Shown one piece after another: positions 36,301 through 49,000 of a stretch of 64,000 bases of DNA (position 1 is the first letter of the stretch; each line of letters opens with the position of its first letter). The notes beneath the pieces were generated by a model. It saw nothing but the letters and a program-made list of their open reading frames with translations, was not told the DNA's origin and made no database searches. The DNA comes from Liolophura sinensis. Lineage: Eukaryota > Mollusca > Polyplacophora > Chitonida > Chitonidae. Where the stretch lies: the NCBI RefSeq assembly GCF_032854445.1, contig NC_088295.1, positions 72,754,028-72,818,027 of the forward strand, given 5' to 3'. A program made the position numbers and the translations under genes.

Positions 36301-39300
36301 CATCTTCCCTGATGTCTTCTTTCTGAAGCAGATCTTTGGCACTGGAAGAGGTCATCAGGCTCTCTCCAACTGGTGAGTCCTGCTCGACAGCGTCAAGAAC
36401 GGTGGGTGGGTCATTGGCATCAAGTCCAGATCTTGTATCTTTGGGTGGGAAGTCCACCGCTCTCATTGCTCTAGCAGAAGACCGCAAACTGGCAATAATG
36501 GCTCTCTTCCTGGCCTTTCTAACAAAATCCATCTGAAAACCATCGTTGTGGAAGCGCAGAATGTGCTGCCGGAGGTTACGCGGTTCACTGAACCCTTTAC
36601 CACATTCCTTACAGTAGCATGGCTTAACACCTGTGTGCATGCGCTCGTGGCGCTGCAAGGAGAACAGCCTGAAGAAGGTCTTCTTGCAGAACAGACAAGA
36701 GTAGCATCCATTGACCTTGTGGTATCTCTGAGAAGTTCTATTGCTGTAGTGAAGGAGAAGCCCATTGTCTTGGGTAGGAGAAGTATTGTCCTCCTGGTCC
36801 ACCTCAGGTTCCAAATCCTCCTCTTCTTCCTCCTTCAGATCACACTCTTCCACGTCTCCATGGCCCTCAGAGAGACTGCTAGGAGGCGAGAGTCCTCTGG
36901 TCTCCTTAGGACTACTGCCTTCAGAGTATTGCTTTGTCAGCATATCTGCTTTCACCATTCTACTGTGTAGTCGCGAATGTCGCAAAAGCTGCGTTTTGAA
37001 TTTGAAATTGGCACCACATACAGAGCACTGGTAGGTGGTCATGTGGCGTTCAAAGTGGACAGATAAGTGGCACTGAAGTCGGCTGAGATAGTTGAACATT
37101 TTTCCACACATATGACACTTGTACAACGAGGTCCTTACACCTGAAATTAAGTTCACTCCATCTAACCTGGTTACCAGGACAGTTTCATTTTTCACACTGA
37201 TCCTGTTCTTGACAAAGTGGGACTCTTCCTTGACAATGACCTCTTTGCTGAGACTGTTCAGGATCTCTTGGTTACACTCCTCACTGTCCTCCTCTTCATT
37301 GTCTACCTGCATCACTTCATCCTCCAACACAGCTTCAGATCTCGTCTCCACAGAGGAAGAGCAGCATGAGTCTGCTTTACACATCCCATTCCGTCCAGGT
37401 GAAGCCTTTGTCTCCACGGCCACAGGGGTCTTGGAGGTTTGCTGAGGATGAAAAAAAATAGTGTCATCTGACAGAGATTCTCTATCGGCATCACAACTCT
37501 TCTCTTCGTCTTGCTTCCGGCAACGAGTGTTCTCCACACATTTGTGTAGGTCAAGCGGCATGTCATTCTCTGCAACCTCTTTCTGGTTCGAGGTTGGACC
37601 AGATCGGTGTTTCAGTCGTAAATAGCGTTCCTCAAGGCCTTGGCTCAGCTCAATATCTGCTCCATGGGCAGCTTTCTGGTGGTACTGCATGCTGCCCTTG
37701 GCCTTGAAAGCTTTCCCACAAATCTGAGAATAAAGTGTAACAATTCACATGTCAATGCTTACTTTGGTCAAAAGTTCCAATAAAAACGGTTGTAAAAAAT
37801 GAAAAAAAAGGTGCACAAGTACTTATGCTCAAAGAGGAGTACTTTCAATTCTAATAAGAAACAGGCATGAAATCAAACACATAACAAATTAATTGTGGAT
37901 AACAATTTGTTCATTTATCCAATACATGAAATATAACTTGATACCTGTGCTAAGAGTCCACACTGAAATGTCATCACCAATAAATGAATCCATCAGAAAT
38001 GCTATCCATAAGAATTTAATTTGTTGTGTCTTTGATCAACAGTCATCTTCTAAATTCTCTAAGAAGCCCCATTAACCACCACAAAGGAGAAAGATATATA
38101 TTTACATGTTCACTTTAAAGGCAACAGATTTACTTCTTTATTTGATTGGAGTTTTATGCCGTACATAAAACCGAGCAGAGCCTGTGGGAAAGGCAATAGG
38201 CAATAGAACTTACGTCACATTTGAATGGCCTTTCTCCAGTGTGCACCATCAGATGGCGTTTGAGGTCACTGGGTTTGGGGCAGACCTTGCTGCAGAACTG
38301 GCATGTTCTCTTGGACAGCTGGATATTAGACCTATCCTCTTCCGTCTCATCTTGGCAGGGCCCTACAGATTCGTCTTGTCTATAGCCGTCATCTGCAGAA
38401 ATTTCTTCGGGGCTCTTTGTGCTGCGTTTGGGAGAAATGGGCTCAAAGCTATGAGCAGGCTGGGCTTGTTTCTCCAGGCATGCCTCACGACTGGCCGGGC
38501 TTGGGTGCTCATCGCCATTTGACTCGATGCCCGTATCTTGAGATTCATTCTGAAGTTGATATGTGGATGTGTCCAGACTATCAGCTGGCATGACACTACA
38601 GTGGTTCACAAAACCATGACTTTCTTTCATTTCGGGTGCACTGTGCGAGGATTCATCAAGTGGATCTGAACTTGAGACAGAGGGACTTTTTCTCAACTTT
38701 CCTCTATCAGATTCCTTTCGTCTTTCTTCCTTCAGCTTATGTTTCTGGACATCAGAGAACTTGTTAGCATTCTTGAACTGGATACCGTGATGCATGTACT
38801 GGTGATACTGGAGACTTCTCTTCGCTTTAAAAGCTCTCTTGCAGATCTGGTCAACAAAACAAGGGTCATCTTAATTATGATAATAAACAAGTCTTTCATT
38901 CAGTAGTTTCAACACACATGCTTGTGGACAGTTGGTACAGCTTCAGGAAACCACTGCTTCTGCTAAGCCATTAAACAAAGCCATTGCTATTCTGTAAGTC
39001 TGATTTGATCACATTTTATCATGAGGAAGGTAAATGGACTTGAACCTCAAGGACGTCCTATTCACCCTGCTGTTGTTTATAAAATTATAACAGCATAATC
39101 AGGAGCATAATCAGGAGGTAGATATAAGTTATCGCCTACATAATTAGAAAAAAAACTGGATGAAAATTTGCAATAGCTCCTACATTCCACAAAAATATGT
39201 CATCTTGCACTCAGGCATAATGTGAATTACATTACATTTAAATACATGTATTTGTACACTCGACCAAAAGACTAATGACTTGTTGCAACTAAAAGGGTAT

Positions 39301-42300
39301 CATAAAGCTGAAAAATTTAAAAATCTCTAAAACAAGCCTTGTAATTACAGGCAAGGGAACGGATGGCCAGAAAAAACTCGTAAATACATGTACCTCACCC
39401 ACCTCCAAATTACAGTAGCAATCACCTGGTCAGACGATATCAGCTGCTTTTGTTTTGTTTAACAATTTTAAACAAAAAAGTCTGAAACCAGTCAATTGGA
39501 GCAAAATTCTCATGTGTGTAATTAGCTACTCATTAGTGAGCACGAGGGTTGGCAACTTACTGTACAGGCAAATGGTCGCTCTCCTGTGTGCTTGCGCAGA
39601 TGTCGGCGGAGGTCAGCGGGGCTGTTCCTCAACACCCCACAGTATCTACACGTTCTGTCATATAACTGAAACTCAGGTTCGCCATTTACACCATGTTTCT
39701 TTGCCTTTCTGTTTCGACGATCTCGTCTTTGGAGGCAGTTCAGCAGCTGGGAATCTGACAAAGATCCTGCTCGGTCGACCGGGGGTAACGGGTCCTCGGG
39801 GTCAGAGGCTGGAAGGTCTGCTGAGGGGGGTCTTTGGTCTCTGGGGGAGTGGGGTTAGACCTAGCCTGGGTACCACTGACCACTGCTGTCAATCTAGGCA
39901 GACCGTTTTCACCTGTAAAAATAAAAAAGTGAAAATGACTCAGGTCTAAAAGACAAGTGACTAACTCTAATTCTTCAACCTTTACAACCACCTCTGCAAC
40001 CAACATTTTAAAAGAGCTATGGGGTGTAGAGAACTAATTCAGGCAGTTATAAAAACCTGCATAATTACTGATACAAATAAATCTTTTTCCCATCATTTTG
40101 GTCAAAATTGTATGCTTAAATTTCACTCAAAAAAGTCCATTTGTTGTTGAAAAGATTTATAGTAAGCCTTCTAACTTTTTAAATTGTGGCTGATCACATG
40201 ATCAGATAGGGAAGCAGTAAACTGAAGTGGGCATTGCCAGATTCATTTCTTTTTATTTTATTTTCAGGTGAACTTAGAACTTCGGTGAAACTACATGACT
40301 TACACACAGAATTATGAGATTTTAGTATTGCTTTGATTTAATTTATGATACTAAACCAAAAAACAAATAATGACTCATAGCTGCAAAATTACAACACATA
40401 TTTGTCTTCATACACTCATTCACAATGTAACATGTATTCTGGACAGATCTTACAGTCCTTGGACATTAAGACAAAGGGCGATCTCAACACATCCATAATT
40501 ATAACAGGTACATTCCTACACATTCTGAGGGAGAGTCAAGAAGGGAAATGTCAGCGTGATGTTAAGAAGTTCATTAGGACGAGACGCGGGCTAAACACTC
40601 TTAGGCTGGTCCTCAGCTACTGATACAGTATGGTACCAGTGCCCAGAAAATGAATGTGTCAATTAAGCCTAGAGCCTGCCAAGGCTTGAAGGTTGTATTG
40701 GTTATCACACAAATAATAACCATGCGTTATGCTTTTGAACAGCCATCGGATCTTAGCAGGGCAAATGGTAGATGTGAAAAGTCAAATCAGTCTGATGTGA
40801 TGTGGCTGCTGAGTGCATGCTGCCTGGGTGAGAAGGAATCAGGAAACGTTGGGAGGGGATGGAGTGTGCAATGTACCAGAAATGAATACTGGATCCTTAT
40901 TTGCCCATCACACGCAAAAGCATGTGACATGATCGTGTGGAGTAAGGTATGGAAAAAGAGGTCTGAGTGAAGCGGGCAATGGCCACTGGCTGCCTCTTCC
41001 TGCAGTAAGCCCTTAACAAACAGTTGGCATGCCTAATCAATACCCACCATGAATACAGAGCACTGAGCCTTGCCTGCTTGTGCGGGGCCCCAGCCAGCCT
41101 GCACACTGAGGACTGCACGAGAGAGCACCGAGGACAGCCACACACCCAGCCCTTAACACCACTCAGCTACCCACCATGCTGATAGATCTAGAACATTACC
41201 AATCTTACAGGCTTCATCACTGCCAAACTAGCCTCATCCTAACAGGATTCTGTTCAAATTTAATGCCTATTAACCTTTAACCAGATGGATACATAGATGT
41301 CCTGAACATGTGCTAGTGACCTGTATAGACATGCCCTCAAAGATGGCAAATCCAGCTTGATGTCCTCAATGCAAACTGCATTATTTAAGATGTCTGATAT
41401 TTAAATGTGTTTGTGTGTTTGAAATTGCAATTTATACACAACTGAAAGTCACAAGATTGAAACCCGAAATTCATATATAATGTACACAGTATGTACGTAA
41501 CAAAACTGTAACACATAAAGATTCTATGTATGAACTGTACAGCACAAGTATCTGAAAACATGAGCTGCTAAGACAACCAAGCTAGATAGTGATACACTGT
41601 ATACATACATAATTTATATAATATAAACTTCAGTAAAATCACATTTCTCAGTCTTAAGATATAGATGTACATGCAGGGTTGTACCTTAAATAAGTCCCTC
41701 TTTGATACAGATTCATAAAATGATCCTAAACACTCATTTGGCTAAAGCTTGTTCTTGCTGCATCAAGAAGGCACCTGAGCAGACTCAAATCTAGCTCTTG
41801 TTGGTTTCGCTGCGTCTTTGTCAAGAGTTTTGTTAGGTTCCTGACGTAGGGCAGTGGTGTAATCTACACAGGTCCATACATAAATAATTGAACTAAATTT
41901 TATCAATGCCTTATTAATGTTCTGCACGTCTGGCAGAAAATGAAGTTTTACCTATAGCACACCTATCCTCATTCTCTAACCGCCTATATATAAAACAATA
42001 CATGTATTTTCAACATTCAGAGAGAACTATCGGGTGTAGAGTAATGACTTACACAGTTTTTTGAAACTTGCATCAAATTAATCAATGTCAGCATCATTTT
42101 CATAATAATTGTATGCATATACTCCACTTACAAATGTGCTTTAGTGGTTGAGTGAGTGAGTGCTTGGGGTTTAACATCGTACTCAACAATTTTTCAGTCA
42201 TATGACGACGAAGGAATCATTAGGGTGCATGTACGTGTAATGTGCCTCCTTGTTGCAGAACGGATTTCCACCGCTCTTTTATTTAGTGCTACTTCACTGA

Positions 42301-42943
42301 GACGACTTACCGAAGGCAAGTAAGCCGCCCCGCCCGAGCCATTATACTGATACGGGTCAACCAGTCTTTGCACTATCCCCTTCATGCTGAAAGCCAAGCG
42401 AGGAAGTTACAACTTCCTCTTTTAAAGTCTTAGGTGTGACTCGATCAAGGATTGATCCTGGATCTACCGGTCCCGAAGCGTAGCTTTAGTGGTTGAAGAT
42501 TTACAGTACATGTATCAGGGAGACATCAGGGTAACATGCTCGATGCAGTGGAACAGGATCAAAAGTGTACTTCATAAAAGTTTAACGTATCACCAATATG
42601 CCCATTCTCACCTATGTCAAGAAAAAAAAAACTCATATGATTAAATATAGATACCAGTAAGTATATACCCAAAGCTACATGCACATGCATGTATGTAAGA
42701 TGACAACTGGTTTCACGTTCAACAGATGTTTCATTCTAATTGCTTAAGAATTCTTCAGACAATGCATCCTCTAGATTGTAAATGAAATGTACTTGCAGCA
42801 TTATTAGCATTAAAGAGACATACATGTGTATGGAGACAACCATTCAGGTGCTTGAATACTGGTGCTATTTGATTTGATTGGTGTCTTACGCCGCATTCAA
42901 CAATATTTCACTTATATGACCGCAGTATAGGTAATATTGGAAT

Positions 42944-43004
<61 letters not shown>

Positions 43005-46000
43005 GTAGGATTTTTTTTTTTTTTTTTTTTTTTGATTGGTGTTTTACGCCGTACTCAAGAATATTTCACTTATACGACGGCGGCCAGCATTATGGTGGGT
43101 GGAAACCGGGCAGAGCCCGGGGGAAACCCACGACCATCCGCAGGTTGCTGACAGACCTTCCCACTTACGGCCGGAGAGGAAGCCAGCATGAGCTGGACTT
43201 GAACTCACAGCGACCGCATTGGTGAGAGGCTCCTGGGTCATTACGCTGCGCTAGCGCGCTAACCGACTCACATGTAGGAAATTGAGCAACTGTAAATGTA
43301 TTGTTTAAGGTACCTGGCACTGTACATCTATTCTTAGACTATAAAAGGGTTTGGGAAATCTTGAACACTTATTTGGTGTATTTTCCTACACCACAATCAA
43401 CCATGAAACAAGAAAAGCAACTAAAAGACATTTGTACTAGTAAGGTAAATGTGATGCAGGATGAATAATTGAAGCAGCTACATGTATGACCCATGACCGC
43501 AGAGTCGGATGTGTTTATCAAAGAGGACAAAAGTTACCAAGGAAAAAAAAACATGTACTCACACGTGTATAATAAAACAGTTCATTAAACCTTAAATTTT
43601 CAAACCTCAAAGAGAACATGCTTGAATTGACCCCAACCAAACCCTAAATATATTGCAAACTTGTACACTATCTTAAAAATTAAACTTAAAGCTTAGCATG
43701 CCTGCTAGAATTGAAGTGTTGGAACTTTCTCTTTTGCTTCTAAAATGTAGTGATTTGTGAAAGTGACTTGCTCTCTCAACGGCACAGATGAAATATTGTT
43801 AAAGTGACACGAGAATTGCACATTCACTCATTTTTTCCTCCCTACAGCCGAATAATTACTTATGCACAAGTGCACCATGCAGTGTATTTCACAACACTGT
43901 TAACTGCCTGGTTTTGAAAATAACATTCGGTGCATTTTATGGATTGTGACCCTTTTGTTCTGGCTTGTTAAGAGCAGAAAGGGTTTTTAACGATCTCGAT
44001 ATTGAGGACATGTTATGTACACCGATACGAGTTCTATACCCCATCTATTTGCGGAGCATATCTGATGGGTAGTCAAACAGTACATCATCCTTCCTCATCA
44101 CTATTAGCATAAGCAGTTTACTGCACGTTATGTCAAAACTCAACACTGCAAGTGTCCCCCTCATGTCATCACATTTCACACATAGCTCTGGCAGATTGTC
44201 TACACCCGCCCTCATCGCACTAGCAGATGTATATATTTGCCGATCGACAGGCAGGCATGGAGGCGGAGGTTCACAGGGTCAGAACATCAACAGCCATTGT
44301 GTGTGGATAGCAGGGGGAGAGTGACAGTCAGATAGACAGCTGAGTCAGCCATGTCACTTCACAGCCTAACGGCACGTCAATGAGTTAGCCCAGGAGGGTC
44401 TTCCTCAGGAAAATGCTCATTGATCCCCCTTAAAAACAATACATTTACTGGATATTGATTTGTCATCAAAAAGCCAGAAGTCAGTTTGCCAAAGAAGTAA
44501 GTTGTATCTGTAAGCCTAATATTGACAGTAAACGCTTCAAAACGGAGGGAATGTGGCGCATCCGGGTCGTCTGGGCAAACCTTGGTGACGCTCTCCGCAG
44601 TTTTTACCACCACTCCACCTGTGTACATCCGAAAACGCAATTGATACAATAAACTGTGTAAATATGGAAGGATCCCATCCAATAAACCACTTAGTGACAT
44701 GTAGACAAAGAGCTACCTATGTCAATTTGAGACTGTGCGTCCAAACAGGAGAATGTGGGTAGGGTGAGCAGGTGTCAGGGATGCAGCCATCAATCACAGT
44801 CTACCATTGATCTTATAAATCTGCTATCTCTCAAACAACATAGCAATGTAGAAGAAAAAAAGAGACACCTGAAGTACTGTGTACAAATCAGGTGTCATCA
44901 GAGAGAAACCATCAAGTTAGTCATGCACCCACATGCATAAAGCAAAAGAAATAGCAATTGGAAAGCAAGGGTCCGATCATGAAAAGCCATGTCCATATGA
45001 TCAAGCCTCTGATCAGCAGGTAAAAGCCTAATCATGGATACTTCAATGCCATGCCAACACCACAATAATTACATCCCAAAAGTCTGAAGCCTAATTATTC
45101 AAAAGGAAACAACAATGGTCACCAAAGCTAAAAAGTGCCAACAGAAAAAAGAAAAAAACTACACACAGATACGTAAAAGCAATGCAACACAATGAAAAGC
45201 ATAAAAATAAAAGCATTTGGAAAAAGCCACACACCACTCAGACAGATCCACCCATTTGCTGCACACACCAATGCGGCACCTTCAGCACTGCACATACATG
45301 TACGCGTGCCAACGCTCGATCAATACCTTTATTAAAATGCAGAGCTGCCTCATGCAATACATGCTCCACTGTTCTATATTTAGGCAATTGACAAAAATGT
45401 GAGAGAGAAAAAAAAATCAATTCGGTGTGGATCTGCCAAGTGTTATTAAACACTCGAGTCTGATAGTAGTGAACCTTATACATGCATACCGTACAGCACT
45501 GGATTTTTGCTCTCTAAGTCTCAGACTAGGCATCTGTTAACACTTTATCAGTCAAAACTTTTGGGGTCAGAAAATATTTTTATAAAAGTATATCTAGAAA
45601 GTTAAAATTTAACTAAATTCATTAATAACTTTTATAAAAGAGAAGTTTCATGTGCTTCCCTGGGAAATCTAATTACTTAGCCACAGAGAGTGACTAACGA
45701 ACACATCCACTTTCCCATTTTCAGTAATGTTTCTTGTGAACTTTTTCAACAATTGTTACCTTTTCAGGGAAATTACTTTACAAATGTAAATGGCAGTTTC
45801 ATGGAAACTAGTCTGATAAATCCATAGTTAAAAGTTTAACAGATATGTGTTTGTTTTATACATACTTCTAACTGGCCCATACATATACATGCATTTGAAA
45901 TATGTAATTTTGTGTGCATAAGCAGCACGTGCCATAAATAAAATATTATACAGGTCAAAAAGTAAATATTTAGATGCATATTAAACAAATACATAAGAGA

Positions 46001-49000
46001 AGGCTGCAAATTGACAAGGCAAAGCCAAATGTACATGAAAACGTTACCCAAAGTACACATCTTAAGTCTGCTTAGCTCAAACAGACAGGTACTGTTGTAC
46101 ACACCATTTGACATGAGCTCTGATTTAAGACAGAACATCCAATAATTCAGCATAAACTATTATTGATTAGCTTCAGCATAAACTATTATTGATTAACTTT
46201 TGATGGAATCATCAATAATCAAAAGTACAATTCACAATTTGGCAATATCTTCTAATGCAACATTTTTCTGATAAGAAATCAATCCAACTTCGCAAAAAAC
46301 TCACATGTGACACTTTAAGGTGGATGGATCCACCAGAATGAAGCAAAAAAGGGACATTGCAAAATGATAAACTTATGGTGAATGAGAGTTTTCACATTAG
46401 AGTATTACACATGCACAATATTATCATACATGTGCCAGATAAATTTGTTTCAGAAACCACTTCATATCATCTTAAGTTGAGCAGTTTTCCAGTGATACAG
46501 TCTGCTTAATTCTGTTGGGATCATTCACCTTATGGAGGGCTTCACATGAGTTTTTTTTTGAGAAGCTTGGTTAGTTTCTCATCAGCGAAACTTGGAATCA
46601 AAATGATCCTATCAGGGCCTTTAAAATGGTGCATTTTTACATCCCAAACTTTCACTGACATACAGTATTTCATGTCATGCATTAATTTATTTATTTATTT
46701 ATTTGATTGGTGTTTTACGCCTTACTCAAGAATATTTGACTTATACGATGGCGGCCAGCATTATGGTGGGAGGAAACCGGGCACAGCCCGGGGGAAACCC
46801 ACGACCATCCGCAGGTTGCTGGCAGACCTTCCCACGTACGGCCGGAGAGGAAGCCAGCATGAGCTGGACTTGAACTCACAGCGACCGCATTCGTGAGAGG
46901 CTCCTGGGTCATTACGCCGACTGAGCCGCACAGGCCCCGTGTCATGCATTAAGGCAAGTGTTCAATTGGTCAACTCCCAAATACAACGGATGTATATGCA
47001 CACCTTACATGAGATTATAAATGTAGAACAGCTTAGGCCTTGTACAAGCATACACTGTTCTGTACATGTACGTACATAACAGTGTGAATGCGGCTTCATA
47101 GTCACGCAATCCCTCATGTGTGACATACACTCACCATGCATGACAGTGAATAAACTAAGCTGAGCAAAGAGAGCACATGGCCTTGGTTATAGCATGCACA
47201 GTTCAACCTTCCTGATAAAAGCAGAGAAATTTAACATTATTCTATGGACTGAATACACTGAAAACCTGACATTTCAAATTCCAGGTTTATGATTCAAGTG
47301 AAGGTGTTAAAATGAAGTTGATGCATGACTGACCTTGCAGTCTCGTGCCTCCACCACAATGCATAAAAACCCTGAGGATGGTTGGTAGTGAGGCCATTGT
47401 TGATCAAAATATCTTACTGCAAAACATAACCTGAATTCCAGCTAATTTTAGAACAAGAAATATATACATATATATAGCTAGTACCTTTTATAAGACCGTA
47501 ATGACCCATAAGCCTCTCACCAATGTGGTCACTGTGAGTTCAAGTCCAGCTCATGCTGGCTTCCTCTCTGGCTGTAAGACAGAAGGTCTGTTAGCAACCT
47601 GTGGATGGTCGAGGGTTTCCCCCAGGCTTTGCCCAGTTGCTCCCACCATAATGCTGGCCGCCATTGTATAAGTGAAATATTCTTGAGTACGGCATCAAAC
47701 ACCAACCAAATAAAGACTTTTATAAGCTTTCAGCTGTACATGTAACAGCCTTCGTTACATGGGTCAGTCTTAAAGTCTTTAAGGTACTAGCTTTACATAT
47801 ATATATATATATATATACAATTGAACTGTACAAAGTACAAGCATGCAAAAGATTCTTGCAGTAAAAAGATTAAACGCAAAGAACACTCTAACATGAACAT
47901 ATATATGTAAAATGAAAGAGCATTACAAACTATCTACCTGTAGGAAAAATGCTCCAAGTACATGTTTTTTTTCAACCTAGTAAACTGCAATCGAAACTTT
48001 GGAATGTGCGTCAGTCTTTTCTAACCATAATGGGACTAGTAATGTGTAACCTCTATAACTTCCACGGTAATGATAAACATTTTAGCTCTGAATATATCTA
48101 TGTACATATGCTACAAACATAAGACAAGAGAGAGGGAGAGAGAGATTCAGGTGGAAAGCTCTAATGAGTTTACCTGAAGGATATCTGAGGCTGGTGTAGG
48201 GGTAACGCCAGGGTAACATCGGGGTCAGACAGAGTCGGGGCAGGAGCATCCTCTGACAGCAGATAAATGTCACATTTACACCTGTATTTTACTCAGCCAG
48301 CCCAGAGAACAGCGCTGGATCATCAGCCAAGGTACACTGAGCTACACCGGTTCACACCTCTGAGAACAGGTTATCCTGATAAGCTGAACAGCCCCTTTTC
48401 TCTGCTCATGAGCCAGGGAAGAAAAAAAAGGCACCTGGGCTGCATACATGTGCATACATGTGTCAGGTTTTAACTTGTGAAACTGTGATAAGAGTAAAAT
48501 CAAAGCCAGCCCTTCCACACAGAGCTTTGGTTGGTCTCAGTGGTCAATCAAAATTGACAAAGAGTGACCAATGCCGCTGCCAGCTCACTTGGACAGCCGG
48601 AGGACATGAGCATGGGCCCCGGCTGGACACTGGCTCTAAGTCAAGTTCTGGCTGTCTTGGAATGCTTGCCAGGTGTCTGTATGTTATATCAGAGCAGTCT
48701 GCAGGGCTGTCACAATCCCCCCCAAGAGTCGCAGCACAGGCGGTCCCTCCCCCAGCCCAAGTGCAGCAAGGGAACCAAATCTACACTGTTGACCTGTCAT
48801 TCACATACACGCACACATCAACACCACGTGTGATCTGGCATTTGTTTGAGCAGGACTGACAAGGGCCTCAACACTCCACTGTGCAATGCATGTCCAGGAA
48901 TATTCTCAAATCTACGATCAATAGCAAGCTCAAGGGCCAGTCCAATTTTGCTGAAGAGGGGGTTTCTTCTCCCCCTTGCATTATATCATGTTGGTAATTC

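Noticed and set aside
36047..37575. Several plus- and minus-strand frames of 60-140 codons
   Set aside because: Shadows of the large zinc-finger exon in other frames.
39740..40006. Alternative frame at the start of zinc-finger exon 2 after a TTTTACAG acceptor
   Set aside because: It reaches a stop (SC*) and cannot join fingers 1-2 in frame; the in-frame acceptor is CCCCTCAG at 39821.
43024..43241. Open frames over SINE copies (also near 8404, 29040, 46546, 46715)
   Set aside because: The same peptide text recurs wherever the SINE occurs, so it is repeat translation, not genes.
45836..46153. 105-codon minus-strand frame in zinc-finger intron 1
   Set aside because: Cys/Leu-rich AT text without motif or splice support.
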